Shown here one piece after another: positions 44,384-53,678 of a stretch of DNA of 64,000 nt. The first letter of the stretch is position 1, and each line of letters starts with the position of its first letter. The notes beneath the pieces were generated by a model, which did not search any database, had not been told where the DNA came from, and was given only the letters and a program-made list of their open reading frames with translations. Made by a program: the position numbers and the translations under genes. Source of the stretch: Curvibacter lanceolatus ATCC 14669 (lineage in GTDB: Bacteria; Pseudomonadota; Gammaproteobacteria; Burkholderiales; Burkholderiaceae_C); the NCBI RefSeq assembly GCF_000381265.1, contig NZ_KB906259.1, forward strand, positions 248,001 to 312,000, in the 5' to 3' direction.

Positions 44384-44399
44384 TTGACCGGACAGTCAA
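44384..44399. promoter_or_regulatory. Candidate operator upstream of ggt
   Basis: TTGAC, six bases, GTCAA is a perfect dyad in the 103 bp gap between the GntR gene and ggt. On the minus strand it lies just downstream of a GATAAT-like -10 box (44403-44408). A regulator bound here would block that start. The GntR product is the obvious candidate, by position only. Confidence 0.35.
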
Positions 44400-44422
44400 A
44401 AATTATCGCACCGCCGGAGGGT

Positions 44423-45151
44423 TCATGCCGCCGGCGGGGGATCGCGCCACTGCGGCACCAGAAGGCGGGTGGCCTGGCGCGCCGCCTGCAGGTGGGCCCG
44501 CATTTCACGGTGGGCGGCCAGCGCGTCGTGCGCAAGGATGGCTTCGACCACACGGCTGTGCTCTTCGTACGACTGCACCAGGCGATCGAGCCGGGTGAAC
44601 TGGCCCCGCCGAAAGGGCTTGACGCGGCTGCGCAGGGCGCGCGTGGCCTCGATCAGGTAGGGGTTGTGGGCGACATCGAGCACCAGTTGGTGCAGCCGCA
44701 GATTGGCCTGGTCGTAGGCCTCCATGTCGTGCTGCTGCATGGCCAGGCGACCCTGGGCATGGGCCTCGGCCAGGGCCTGGCGTTGCGGCTCGGTCATGCG
44801 CAGGGCGGCGTGGCGCGCGCAGGCCGACTCCAGCTCGGCGATGGCCTCGAACATCAGATCGAGTTCGGCCGCATCCAGCCGGCGCACCATGGAGCCGCGG
44901 TTGGGCCGGTAGTCGGCCAGGCCGGTGGCCACCAGCTGCTTGAGGGCTTCGCGCACCGGGGTGCGCGAGACCTGGTAGCGCGCGGCCATGGCCTGCTCAT
45001 CCAGGTGCTGGCCGGGGGGCAGGTGGCCGAGCACGATGTCATCGGCCAGGCGCCGGAACACATGGTCGGCCAGGCGCCCGCGCGGCACACCGGCCGATCC
45101 GGCGACCTCAGGTGCCAGCACGGCACCGGCGTCGGGCTGGGCTGCAGACAT
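44423..45151 (-). CDS. GntR-family (FadR subfamily) transcriptional regulator
   Basis: A 242-residue regulator. The winged HTH (about 25-90: GRLADHVFRRLADDIVLGHL, YQVSRTPVREALKQLVATGL) is followed by an all-helical FCD domain. FCD metal-ligand positions are present: an Asp/Asn with His in NLRLHQLVLDVAHNPYL, plus HSRVVEAILAHD and AHREMRAHL. FCD domains bind small carboxylic acids via a metal. ATG 45151 gives a short lead-in and is 16 bp after the receptor stop. It lies between a peptide-type receptor and ggt and probably controls both. Repressor or activator not known. Confidence 0.92.
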   Translation of the reverse strand: MSAAQPDAGAVLAPEVAGSAGVPRGRLADHVFRRLADDIVLGHLPPGQHLDEQAMAARYQVSRTPVREALKQLVATGLADYRPNRGSMVRRLDAAELDLMFEAIAELESACARHAALRMTEPQRQALAEAHAQGRLAMQQHDMEAYDQANLRLHQLVLDVAHNPYLIEATRALRSRVKPFRRGQFTRLDRLVQSYEEHSRVVEAILAHDALAAHREMRAHLQAARQATRLLVPQWRDPPPAA

Positions 45152-45167
45152 GCTGGGCGGGCCGGGC

Positions 45168-46811
45168 TCAGTACCCGATGGTGGTGAGGTCCTGGAACCA
45201 GTGCTGGGCCTGCACGAAGTGCTTGATCCTGGGCGAGTGCGCATGCGGGTTGGTGTCGTGCACCACCCACAGCATCAGGGCCTGGTCGACCAGGGTTTCA
45301 TGCAGGGAGGCCAGCAGCTTGTCCTGCACCTTGGTGTCGAAGGTGGTGCGGATCTTGTCGATGGTGGCGTCCACCTGCGGGTCGTTCAGGCCGCCCCAGT
45401 TGACGCCATTGGGGGCGATGTAGCGGCTGTCCATGAAGCGCGTCAGGGCGTAGAAGGGGTCGGCCGTGACGTAGCCCAGGTTGATGGCGGTGATGCCCTT
45501 GCCGGCGTTCATGTCGGCCTTGGCACCGCTGCGCCAGTGCAGGTAGAGGTTCTCCAGCTCGACCACCTCGAACTCGATCTGCACCCCGATCTCGGCCAGG
45601 CTTTGCTGGATGAACTCGTTCATGGGCAGCGACAGCATCTGGCCACTGCCGCCCTGGGCGATGATGACCTTGGCCTTGAGGGGGCGGTTCTTGCCATAGC
45701 CGGCCTGGGCCATCAGGGCCCGGGCCTGCGGCAGGTCGTACTTGATGTCGAAGTGCGGCTTGCCGAACCAGGGGCTGCTGGGGTCCAACTGGCCCCGGGC
45801 CACGGAGGCCTGACCGTTAAGCAGTTGCACGATGGCCTCGCGGTCGATCGCCAGGTTCACCGCCTTGCGCACGCGGATGTCGCCCCAGGGCGAGCCGGGG
45901 TAGGTGCTGAAGTGGTAGGGCCAGACGTGGGGCGTGACATTGCTCACCACCTTGAAGCCGCCCTTCTTGAGCTGGTCGAGTGCATCGGGTGGCGGGGTTT
46001 CGATGACGTCGACCTGGCCGTTGATGAGGGCGTTGGCGCGGGTCAGGGCATCGGGGATGGGCATCAGCACGATGCGGTCGGCGTGGGCCAGGCGGGCCTT
46101 GTCCCAGTAGCCCGGGTTGCGCACCAGCTCGGCGCGTTCGCGCGGCACCAGCTTGTCGAGTCTGAAGGGGCCGGTGCCCGAGGGTTGGCTGGCCACCTTG
46201 TTCCAGTCGCGGCCCAGCTTGTCCCATTGGGCCGGGCTGCCGATCAGGAACCAGGGCAGTTGGTAGGGGAACAGGGCATCCACGTCTTTGGTGGTGATTT
46301 CCACCGCGTAGTCACCCACCTTGCGCCAACTGGCCACCGAGGGGATGCGCGGGCGCACCTGGGCGGCCTGCTTGGCGTCGTACTGGGGTGATTTGTCGCT
46401 GAGCACCTTGTCGAGGTTCCAGACCACGGCGTCGGCCGTGAATTCAGAACCGTCGTGGAACTTGACGCCGCGGCGCAGGGTGAAGGTCCATTTGCGCGGG
46501 TCCTTGGCATCGGCCTTCCAGTCGGTGGCCAGGCCGGGCACCAGCTTGCCCGGGCGGCTGCCGATGTTGGCCTCCCAGGCCACCAGCGGGTCGTACAGCG
46601 TGTGGCCGGTGAACTGGTAGGCCCCGGCCCCGCGATCAGGCTGGCCGGTGGTGAGGGGGATGTCGGCCATCGAGATCCCGTAGCGCACCACGGTCTCGGC
46701 CCACAGGCCGAGGCTGGCACTGCCAGCACTCAAGGCCACGGCGGTGTTCAGGGCCAGACGGCGCCAGCGTGCCCAGAGATTGCGGCGGCCGGCAGGGGAT
46801 GCGGATGGCAT
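45168..46811 (-). CDS. ABC-type peptide/nickel substrate-binding protein (SBP_bac_5)
   Basis: A 547-residue periplasmic receptor of the oligopeptide/dipeptide type. An N-terminal signal peptide (about 10-38, ending GLWAE) follows several arginines. Marks: LVPGLATDWKADAKDPRKWT, FTLRRGVKFHDGSEFTADAV, GTGPFRLDKL, VRKAVNLAIDREAI and SPWFGKPHFDIKYD. ATG 46811 is chosen because GAGGAG is 8 bases upstream; GTG 46820 would be too close to it. This is the first gene of the GntR/ggt group. No permease or ATPase subunit is nearby. Ligand may be a gamma-glutamyl peptide such as glutathione. Confidence 0.9.
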   Translation of the reverse strand: MPSASPAGRRNLWARWRRLALNTAVALSAGSASLGLWAETVVRYGISMADIPLTTGQPDRGAGAYQFTGHTLYDPLVAWEANIGSRPGKLVPGLATDWKADAKDPRKWTFTLRRGVKFHDGSEFTADAVVWNLDKVLSDKSPQYDAKQAAQVRPRIPSVASWRKVGDYAVEITTKDVDALFPYQLPWFLIGSPAQWDKLGRDWNKVASQPSGTGPFRLDKLVPRERAELVRNPGYWDKARLAHADRIVLMPIPDALTRANALINGQVDVIETPPPDALDQLKKGGFKVVSNVTPHVWPYHFSTYPGSPWGDIRVRKAVNLAIDREAIVQLLNGQASVARGQLDPSSPWFGKPHFDIKYDLPQARALMAQAGYGKNRPLKAKVIIAQGGSGQMLSLPMNEFIQQSLAEIGVQIEFEVVELENLYLHWRSGAKADMNAGKGITAINLGYVTADPFYALTRFMDSRYIAPNGVNWGGLNDPQVDATIDKIRTTFDTKVQDKLLASLHETLVDQALMLWVVHDTNPHAHSPRIKHFVQAQHWFQDLTTIGY

Positions 46812-47073
46812 GGAAGGCACTCCTCAAAAGGTGGGAATGCGGGGGTTCAGCATGCAACGTGCCAGACCTTTACAGCTTCTTCATGTATTTGAAGCACCCA
46901 GGCTGCACGCGGCTTGCAGGGCCTTTGCACGGGGGGCAAGGGCCCCAGGCCGCCCCAGCGGCCGCTGGCTGGATCACCCCGGCGGTGCATGCACCGGATT
47001 CAGGCGGGCCGGACCGCCGGCCATGCAGGGCCCAGGCGCTGAATCGGTGCGACCCCAAGGGCCCGGAGCCGCC

Positions 47074-48051
47074 TCACTCGGTGCTGATGCGGCGCTCGAC
47101 GATGATCTTCTTCCACTTGGCCGTGTCGGCCGCCACCATGGCGGCCAGCTGTTGCGGCGTGCCGGTGATGGCCTCGATGCCCATGCGCTGCAGCTTGTCC
47201 TTGACCTCGGGGTCGGCCAGGGTCTGGCCCGCGGCGGTGTTGATGCGTTGCAGCAGCTCGGGCGGCAGGCCCTTGGGGCCATACAGGCCGAACCAGGTGG
47301 TGGACTCGTAGCCGGGCAGCACGTCGGCAATCGGCGGCAACTCGGGCGCCAGCGGGCTGCGCTTGAGCGTGGTGATGCCCAGGGCGCGCAGGCGCCCGTC
47401 ACGCACATGGGGCATGCCGGTGGGCAAGGAGTCGAACAGCACATCGAGCTTGCCGCTGACCAGGTCGGGGATCGCCAGCGCCGTGCCCTTGTAAGGGATG
47501 TGCACGATGAACAACCCGGCCTGGGCCTTGAACAGCTCGGTGGTGAGCTGCACGATGGTGCCGTTGCCGCTGGAGGCGTAGTTGAGCTTACCCGGGTTCT
47601 TGCGCGCCAGCTCGATCCACTCTTTGACATTGCGCGCGGGCGAGCTGTTGGGCACCAGCATCACGCTGGGCGCGTTGCCCACCTGGGCGATGGGGCTGAA
47701 ATCCCGCACCGTGTCATACGGCAGGCGAGCGCCCAAGGCAGGCCCGATCGAGTGCGTGCTGGAGGTGGCCAGCAGCAGGGTGTAGCCGTCAGGCGCGGCC
47801 TTGGCCACCAGATCGGAGCCGATGGCGCCGCCCGCACCGGGGCGGTTCTCGATCACCAGCGAGCCGCCCAGGCGCTCGCCCAGTTTCTGCGACAGGGCCC
47901 GCGCGAACAGGTCGGTGGCCCCGCCGGCCGGAAAAGGCACCACCAGGCGCACAGGTTTGTGGGGATAGGCCGCCTGGGCCCAGGCGCCGGAGGCACTCAA
48001 CCCCGTGGTGAGCAGGGCTGCGCTCTGGCTGAGCAGGTGTCGTCGTTGCAA
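47074..48051 (-). CDS. Bug/TctC-type tripartite tricarboxylate receptor, exported
   Basis: A 325-residue receptor. The start is TTG 48051 (QRRHLLSQSAALLTTGLSAS) with AGGAG six bases ahead; no ATG is near, and the signal peptide then ends GAWAQ-A. Motifs: VRLVVPFPAGGATDLFARAL, VIENRPGAGGAIGSDLVA, PDGYTLLLATSSTH, HIPYKGTALAIPDLVSGK and LYGPKGLPPELL. It is the Bug gene closest to the tctBA permease genes, separated from them by the DUF3422 gene and a terminator. It is a good candidate partner of that permease, but this is unproven. Confidence 0.92.
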   Translation of the reverse strand: MQRRHLLSQSAALLTTGLSASGAWAQAAYPHKPVRLVVPFPAGGATDLFARALSQKLGERLGGSLVIENRPGAGGAIGSDLVAKAAPDGYTLLLATSSTHSIGPALGARLPYDTVRDFSPIAQVGNAPSVMLVPNSSPARNVKEWIELARKNPGKLNYASSGNGTIVQLTTELFKAQAGLFIVHIPYKGTALAIPDLVSGKLDVLFDSLPTGMPHVRDGRLRALGITTLKRSPLAPELPPIADVLPGYESTTWFGLYGPKGLPPELLQRINTAAGQTLADPEVKDKLQRMGIEAITGTPQQLAAMVAADTAKWKKIIVERRISTE

Positions 48052-48097
48052 GAAAAGCTCCTGAGGAATAACTGAGCGCGGCAAGAGGCGGGCCGAC

Positions 48098-49399
48098 TCA
48101 GTGGCCGTCGCTGCCCACGATGCGGTGGTGCAGGCGCCGCAGCGACCACCATACTGCCAGCAACACCACCGGAATGGCCAGCGCAGTGGTCGACTCCACA
48201 CTCCAGGGCCAGCCCACCTTGGTGGCGCCCTTGGCCACGTAGCCCAGCAGACCGACGATGTAGTAGCTGATGGCGGCCACCGACAGCCCCTCCACCGTGG
48301 ACTGCAGCTTCAGCTGCAGGCCCTGGCGCTGGTTCATGGTGGTGAGCAGGTCCTGGCTGCTTTGCTGCTGCTCGATCTCGACCCGGGTGCGCAGCAGGTT
48401 GCTGATGCGCGAGACCCGCTGTGAGAGCGCGTCCTGGCGGCGCGCCGCCCATTCACAGGTGCTGCGCGCCGGGGTGAGGCGGCGCTCCATGAACTCGCCA
48501 ATGGTCTGCATGCCGGCCAGGCGCGATTCGGCGATGTCCTGGATGCGCTTGTCGACCAGCTCGAAATACGCGGCACTGGCCGAGAAGCGGCTGTGGGTGA
48601 GCGCGTACTGGCTTTCCACCTGGCCGGCCAGGCGGGTCAGGCGGTCCAGCAGCTCGGGCTCGTCGCGACGGGCCGCCACGCGGATGGATTCAGCCAGGGC
48701 GGCCAACTCGCGGTCGACCACGGCCAGCGCGGCGCCGGCCTCGCGGGCCACCGGCAGGCCCAGCAGGGCCGCCATGCGGTAGGTCTCGATCTCGAGCAGG
48801 CGCTGCACCAGGCGACCCAGGCGGCGCGGCGACAGGCTGCCGGCCAGCAGCAGCATGCGCGAGAAGCCATCGGGGTGGATGGCGAAATCGGTGTAGACCT
48901 CACCGTGCCCGTCGGCCACCTGGGAGGCCACCAGCGAATCCTCATGGAACAGCCGACGCACACGCTCCTCGGGGTCGCCCGCCGAAGCGGGTTGCACGAT
49001 CAGGTGCATGGCGCAGAAAGAACGCCCGGGCAGGCCGGCCAGCCACTCCTGCGGCGCCAGCCCGACCGCCGTGGGCGGCTCGGCGCGGTCCAGGTCGGCC
49101 ACCTCGAGGCTGCGGCTGAAGCTCCAGCTGACGAACTCGGTGTGCAGCTCCCAACGCAGGCGCCAGGGACCCAGGTCGGTGCGCAGGTGGGTGGTGCTGG
49201 CGTCGGGCAGGGCCTGGTGGTGGTTGCGCAGCAGGGCCGCCAGGTGTTCACGGCTGGCCTCGCGCTCGCGGGCATCGCAGGCCATGACCAGGTGCGAGAT
49301 CACCAGCGGCGCCTGCAAGGCCTCGGGCGGACGGGCGTGGATCTCGTTGTGCAGCGCCACGCGCTGGGGATGTTGCGAAATGGGAAAGGGCAGCTTCAT
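48098..49399 (-). CDS. DUF3422 family membrane protein
   Basis: A 433-residue protein of the DUF3422 family, known from Alpha- and Betaproteobacteria. The long soluble N-terminal region has the signature HNEIHARPPEAL near the start and RLFHEDSLVASQVADG. Two C-terminal hydrophobic helices (VAAISYYIVGLLGYVAKGAT, ALAIPVVLLAVWWSL) anchor it in the inner membrane. The middle (about 255-360) looks helical and coiled-coil-like. Function is unknown; the two C-terminal helices recall the CorA-like or YhdB arrangement but no GMN motif is present. ATG 49399 is used. It probably shares a transcript with the Bug receptor 46 bp downstream. Confidence 0.88.
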   Translation of the reverse strand: MKLPFPISQHPQRVALHNEIHARPPEALQAPLVISHLVMACDAREREASREHLAALLRNHHQALPDASTTHLRTDLGPWRLRWELHTEFVSWSFSRSLEVADLDRAEPPTAVGLAPQEWLAGLPGRSFCAMHLIVQPASAGDPEERVRRLFHEDSLVASQVADGHGEVYTDFAIHPDGFSRMLLLAGSLSPRRLGRLVQRLLEIETYRMAALLGLPVAREAGAALAVVDRELAALAESIRVAARRDEPELLDRLTRLAGQVESQYALTHSRFSASAAYFELVDKRIQDIAESRLAGMQTIGEFMERRLTPARSTCEWAARRQDALSQRVSRISNLLRTRVEIEQQQSSQDLLTTMNQRQGLQLKLQSTVEGLSVAAISYYIVGLLGYVAKGATKVGWPWSVESTTALAIPVVLLAVWWSLRRLHHRIVGSDGH

Positions 49400-49487
49400 G
49401 CGTCTCTCTGGGTAGGCCGGCCCGGCCGGGACAGCCGGCATTGTGACGCATGCCAAAGGCGGGCCTCCCCCGATCCGCTTCGCCCAT

Positions 49488-49514
49488 GAAAAACGGCACC
49501 CGAAGGTGCCGTTT
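49488..49514 (-). terminator. Rho-independent terminator of tctBA
   Basis: On the minus strand the perfect arms AAACGGCACC and GGTGCCGTTT enclose a TTCG tetraloop and run into five T. It lies 52 bases after the tctA stop. This is a textbook intrinsic terminator and separates tctBA from the DUF3422 gene. Confidence 0.92.
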
Positions 49515-49565
49515 GAACTTGGGGCCTGGGAGCCGCCGATGGCCGGCGCCCAGAAGCGGCCAGGA

Positions 49566-51077
49566 TCAGTCTTCGACGAAGGCTTCCTCGCGCTTGTTCT
49601 TGACCGCAGGCAGCAGCACGATGACCAGCAGCAGCAGGGCCGCTGCCAGCAGACCGGCCGACAGCGGACGGGTCACGAACACGCTCCAGTCGCCACGCGA
49701 CAGCAGCAGTGCACGGCGCAGGTTTTCTTCCATCATCGGGCCCAGGATGAAGCCCAGCAGCAAGGGGGCAGGTTCCACGCCCAACTTGTTGAACAGGTAG
49801 CCGATGAAGCCGAAGCCGCCCACCATCCAGATGTCGAAGGTGTTGTTGTTGGTGGAGTACACACCGATCGCGCAGAACAGCACGATGGACGGGAACAACC
49901 AACGGTAAGGCACGGTCAGCAGCTTGATCCAGATGCCGATCAGCGGCAGGTTCAAGATGATCAGCATGGCGTTGCCGATCCACATCGAGGCGATCAGGCC
50001 CCAGAACAACTCGGGGTTGCTGGTCATCACCTGCGGGCCCGGCTGGATGTTGTGGATGGTCATCGCACCCACCATCAGCGCCATCACCGCGTTGGGCGGG
50101 ATGCCCAGCGTCAGCAGCGGGATGAAGGAGGTCTGTGCACCGGCGTTGTTGGCGGCCTCAGGGGCTGCCACACCGCGGATGTTGCCTTGGCCGAAGGGCA
50201 CTTCGCCCGGACGCAGCTTGGTCTTCTTCTCGATGGTGTAGGCGGCAAACGCAGCCAGCAGTGCACCGCCACCGGGCAAGATGCCCAGGGCCGAACCCAG
50301 GGCGGTACCACGCAGCACCGCAGGGATCATGTTGCGGAAGTCTTCCTTGGTCGGGAACAGGCCTTCGACCTTGGCAGTGAACACTTCACGGTCCTCGTCC
50401 GACTGGGCGAGGTTGGTGATGATTTCGCCGTAACCGAACACGCCCATGGCGATGGCCACGAAGCCGATGCCGTCGGTGAGTTCAGGGATGTCGAAGCTGA
50501 AGCGGGCCACACCCGAGTTCACGTCGGTCCCCACCAAGCCCATCAGCAAGCCCAACACGATCATGGCCACGGCCTTGAGCAACGAGCCCGAAGCCAGCAC
50601 CACGGCGCCGATCAGGCCCAGGATCATCAGCGAGAAGTATTCAGCCGGGCCGAACTTGAAGGCGACTTCGGTCAGCGGCGGCGCGAAGGCGGCCAGGATC
50701 AGGGTGCCCACGCAGCCGGCAAAGAACGAGCCCAGGCCCGCCGCGGCCAGCGCCGGCCCCGCACGGCCCTTGCGCGCCATCTGGTAGCCGTCGATCACGG
50801 TCACCACCGACGAGGATTCGCCCGGCAGGTTGACCAGAATGGCGGTGGTGGAGCCACCGTATTGAGCACCGTAGTAGATGCCGGCCAGCATGATCAGCGC
50901 GGCCACCGGGGGCAGCGCGTAGGTGGCGGGCAGCAGCATGGCGATGGTCGCCACAGGGCCGATGCCGGGCAGCACACCGATCAGGGTGCCCAGCAAACAG
51001 CCGACGAAAGCGTAGATCAGGTTCTGGCCCGTGAAGGCAACGCCAAAACCGAGCGCCAGGTTATTCAGCAAATCCAT
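49566..51077 (-). CDS. tctA: Tripartite tricarboxylate transporter, large permease TctA
   Basis: A 503-residue inner-membrane permease with about 12 helices, the channel-forming part of TctABC systems. Conserved stretches: GTLIGVLPGIGPVATIAML, YYGAQYGGSTTAILVNLPGE, GILPGGGALLAAFAAYTIEK and GIPPNAVMALMVGAM. It takes carboxylates delivered by TctC/Bug receptors, using the proton or sodium gradient. tctB is 19 bp upstream and a strong terminator follows. The usual receptor gene is not beside the pair; the nearest Bug gene is ~1.5 kb downstream. No TctDE regulator pair is present. Confidence 0.95.
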   Translation of the reverse strand: MDLLNNLALGFGVAFTGQNLIYAFVGCLLGTLIGVLPGIGPVATIAMLLPATYALPPVAALIMLAGIYYGAQYGGSTTAILVNLPGESSSVVTVIDGYQMARKGRAGPALAAAGLGSFFAGCVGTLILAAFAPPLTEVAFKFGPAEYFSLMILGLIGAVVLASGSLLKAVAMIVLGLLMGLVGTDVNSGVARFSFDIPELTDGIGFVAIAMGVFGYGEIITNLAQSDEDREVFTAKVEGLFPTKEDFRNMIPAVLRGTALGSALGILPGGGALLAAFAAYTIEKKTKLRPGEVPFGQGNIRGVAAPEAANNAGAQTSFIPLLTLGIPPNAVMALMVGAMTIHNIQPGPQVMTSNPELFWGLIASMWIGNAMLIILNLPLIGIWIKLLTVPYRWLFPSIVLFCAIGVYSTNNNTFDIWMVGGFGFIGYLFNKLGVEPAPLLLGFILGPMMEENLRRALLLSRGDWSVFVTRPLSAGLLAAALLLLVIVLLPAVKNKREEAFVED

Positions 51078-51096
51078 TTTTTGTACTCCTCAATGC

Positions 51097-51585
51097 TCAG
51101 CCGGTGATGAAACTGGGCCACACCGGGAACTGCAGCTTGAGCAGCACCACGAAAGCCAGGTAGCTGCCGATGGCCAGGATGGTGGACAGACCGAGCACGC
51201 CCTTGAGGCTGAACTCATTGCCCGCCAGGCTGGAGATGATGACCAGGGCATAGATGCCGAGGATCATGCCCATGGCCGGCAAGCCGATGCTGGGCAGACC
51301 GCCGAGCAGGATGCCGAACACGAAGTTGGCGGCCAGGATGAAGAACAGGGGCTTCCAGGCCCAGGCACCGATCTTGTCGCCGCCTTCGGTCTCGACCACC
51401 ATCGCCTTGAAGGTGATGACGGACCCGATCAGCGCCAGCAGGATGCCCAGCATGAGGGGAAAGTACCCAGGGCCCATGCGTGCACCAGACCCCACGCTGT
51501 AGGTCGTGGCACCCCATGCGAACGCGACACCGACCACCATGAACATGAGACCGGCAAAAAAGTCTTTTTGACTTTTGATTTTCAC
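51097..51585 (-). CDS. tctB: Tripartite tricarboxylate transporter, small permease TctB
   Basis: A 162-residue protein with four hydrophobic helices, the small subunit of TctAB. It begins MKIKSQKDFFAGLMFMVVG, a very typical start, and contains GARMGPGYFPLMLGILLALIG. The start codon is GTG (51583-51585) with GAGGAG and a 7-base spacer. The gene is the first of the pair, with about 270 bp upstream before the PulE gene (51586-51854). That gap holds no coding sequence I can support and must contain the promoter. Confidence 0.93.
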   Translation of the reverse strand: MKIKSQKDFFAGLMFMVVGVAFAWGATTYSVGSGARMGPGYFPLMLGILLALIGSVITFKAMVVETEGGDKIGAWAWKPLFFILAANFVFGILLGGLPSIGLPAMGMILGIYALVIISSLAGNEFSLKGVLGLSTILAIGSYLAFVVLLKLQFPVWPSFITG

Positions 51586-51854
51586 GAAGTATCTCCTCGA
51601 AAGAATTTTTCGACTGGGCGATTGTGGTGTCTTTCATCAAGCTGTCTGATGTGGATATCACCTACCGAGTCACTGACGCAGCTCAAATCTGGAGCAACGG
51701 CGGATCAGAAAGGCGGATATCCAAGGGAAAACCCAAATTGACTCTGCAATGACAACACCAACATTCGAAGAAACGAGTGCGTGCCGCCCTACCCAGGGGT
51801 AGCAAAGCGCCGCGCCCTGGGCTGGGCGGGACGGTCAATACCGCTGTCGGCGGG

Positions 51855-53678
51855 TCAATCGAGAGGCGGTGTGGTGCTGAGCACTTCTTCGAGCGTGGTC
51901 AGGCCTTCGGCCACACGCAGTGCCCCGGCCAGGCGCAGGGGCCGCATGCCGTCGCTGACGCCCTGACGGCGCAGGGCATCGAGGCTGGGCTCGCGATTGA
52001 CGCGGTCCTTGAAGGCCTCGCTGATGGAGAGCAGCTCGTACAGGCCCATGCGGCCCATGAAGCCGGTCATGCGGCAGTCCACGCAGCCCACCGGCTTGTA
52101 GGGGCGGTAGCCGCCGCCGGCATTGATCTTCCAGGGCTTGACGAAATCGGCCAGGGTGTCGGCGCTGAAGGACTCGTCAGGCTCTTTGCACTGGCGGCAC
52201 AGGGTGCGCACCAGGCGCTGGGCCAACACGCCCAGCACGGTGGCATTGAGCAGGTAAGGGGGCACGCCCAGCTCCATCAGCCGGGTGACGGCCGAGGGTG
52301 CGTCGTTGGTGTGCAGGGTGGAGAACACCAGGTGGCCGGTGAGGGCGGCCTGCACCGCCATGTCGGCGGTCTCCAGGTCGCGGATTTCGCCCACCATGAT
52401 GATGTCCGGGTCTTGCCGCATGAGCGAGCGCAGGCCCTCGGCAAAGCTGAAATCGAGCTGGGGCTGCACCTGGGTCTGGTTGAAGGCGGGCTCGATCATT
52501 TCGATCGGGTCTTCGATGGTGCAGACGTTGACCTCGTCGGTGGCGATGCGCTTGAGCGTGGAGTACAGCGTGGTGGTCTTGCCCGAGCCGGTGGGCCCGG
52601 TGACCAGGATGATGCCGTGGGGCCGACGGGTGAGCTGCTCCCAGCGCTGGGCATCGTGGGCCGAGAAGCCCAGGGCGTCCAGGTCTTTGACCGCCGTGTC
52701 AGGGTCGAAGATGCGCATCACCATCTTCTCGCCGAAGGCCGTGGGCAGGGTGGACAGGCGCATTTCCACCTCGTCGCCGCGCGGGTTGCGGGTCTTGATG
52801 CGGCCATCTTGCGGGCGCCGGCGCTCGACCACGTCCATGCGGCCCAGCAGCTTCACGCGCGCCACCATGGCGTTGAGCACCCCCATGGGCATCTGGTAGA
52901 CGGAATGCAACACGCCATCGATGCGGAAGCGGATCACGCCCTGCTCGCGCCGGGGCTCCAGGTGGATGTCGCTGGCACGCTGGTCGAAGGCGTATTGCCA
53001 CAGCCAGTCGACCACCCGCACCACGCCCTGGTCGTTGGCGTCGAGCTGCTTGTTGCTGCGGCCCAGCTCGACCAGTTGCTCGAAGCTGGCCGCATTGTTG
53101 TTGGCGCCGGCCTTCTGGGCGGCACGCACCGATTTGGCCAGGGCAAAGAACTCGGCGGTGAAGCGGTGGATCTCCAGCGGGTTGGCCACCACGCGCCGCA
53201 CCCGGCGCCGGGACTGGCGCTCGACTTCGCTGATCCAGTCGGTCACGAAGGGCTCGGCGGTGGCCACCACCACCTCGCTGGCGGTGATCTGCACCGGCAG
53301 CACGCGGTGGCGCTCGGCATAGGCGGCGCTCATGGTCTCGGACACCTTGCCCACATCGACGCGCAGGGGGTCGATGCGCAGGTACTCGATGCCGGCGCGC
53401 CCGGCGATGTACTGGGTGAGCTCTTCCAGGTCCAAAGGGCGGCCATTGGAGGCCCGCAACATGGCCACGCTGGCCAGGCGCACCAGGGGGTGTTGCGCAC
53501 TTTCGGCCTGGGAGCAGCGCGCCACGGTGCGTTCGGCCTGCTCGGCCGAGATCACGCCGTCGGCCCGCAGCCAGTCGACCACCCGGCGCCAGTCAAGCAG
53601 ACCGATGTAGGGGATGGCGAGGCTGGCCGAGGGGGTGGGGCTGGCAGCGGTGGCGGAAGGGGGCGCGTTGGCACTCAT
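51855..53678 (-). CDS. PulE/GspE-type type II/IV secretion ATPase, orphan
   Basis: A 607-residue ATPase of the GspE/PilB/PulE family. Walker A is VTGPTGSGKTTTLYSTL, the Asp box and Walker B region contain IMVGEIRDLETADMAVQAAL, and the His box follows in FSTLHTNDAPSAVTRL. A zinc-binding tetracysteine (CRQC and CVDC) lies in the C-terminal domain. An N-terminal GSPII_E domain is at about 30-150. It energises pilus or pseudopilus assembly from the cytoplasm. No gsp or pil genes are in the window, so it is an orphan. Its partner could be a type II, Tad or type IV pilus system elsewhere. Confidence 0.9.
   Translation of the reverse strand: MSANAPPSATAASPTPSASLAIPYIGLLDWRRVVDWLRADGVISAEQAERTVARCSQAESAQHPLVRLASVAMLRASNGRPLDLEELTQYIAGRAGIEYLRIDPLRVDVGKVSETMSAAYAERHRVLPVQITASEVVVATAEPFVTDWISEVERQSRRRVRRVVANPLEIHRFTAEFFALAKSVRAAQKAGANNNAASFEQLVELGRSNKQLDANDQGVVRVVDWLWQYAFDQRASDIHLEPRREQGVIRFRIDGVLHSVYQMPMGVLNAMVARVKLLGRMDVVERRRPQDGRIKTRNPRGDEVEMRLSTLPTAFGEKMVMRIFDPDTAVKDLDALGFSAHDAQRWEQLTRRPHGIILVTGPTGSGKTTTLYSTLKRIATDEVNVCTIEDPIEMIEPAFNQTQVQPQLDFSFAEGLRSLMRQDPDIIMVGEIRDLETADMAVQAALTGHLVFSTLHTNDAPSAVTRLMELGVPPYLLNATVLGVLAQRLVRTLCRQCKEPDESFSADTLADFVKPWKINAGGGYRPYKPVGCVDCRMTGFMGRMGLYELLSISEAFKDRVNREPSLDALRRQGVSDGMRPLRLAGALRVAEGLTTLEEVLSTTPPLD

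Noticed and set aside
46853-46864. Sigma-54-like promoter (TGGCACGTTGCA on the minus strand) upstream of the peptide receptor gene
   Set aside because: The GG and GC elements are only about six bases apart, where sigma-54 promoters need about ten.
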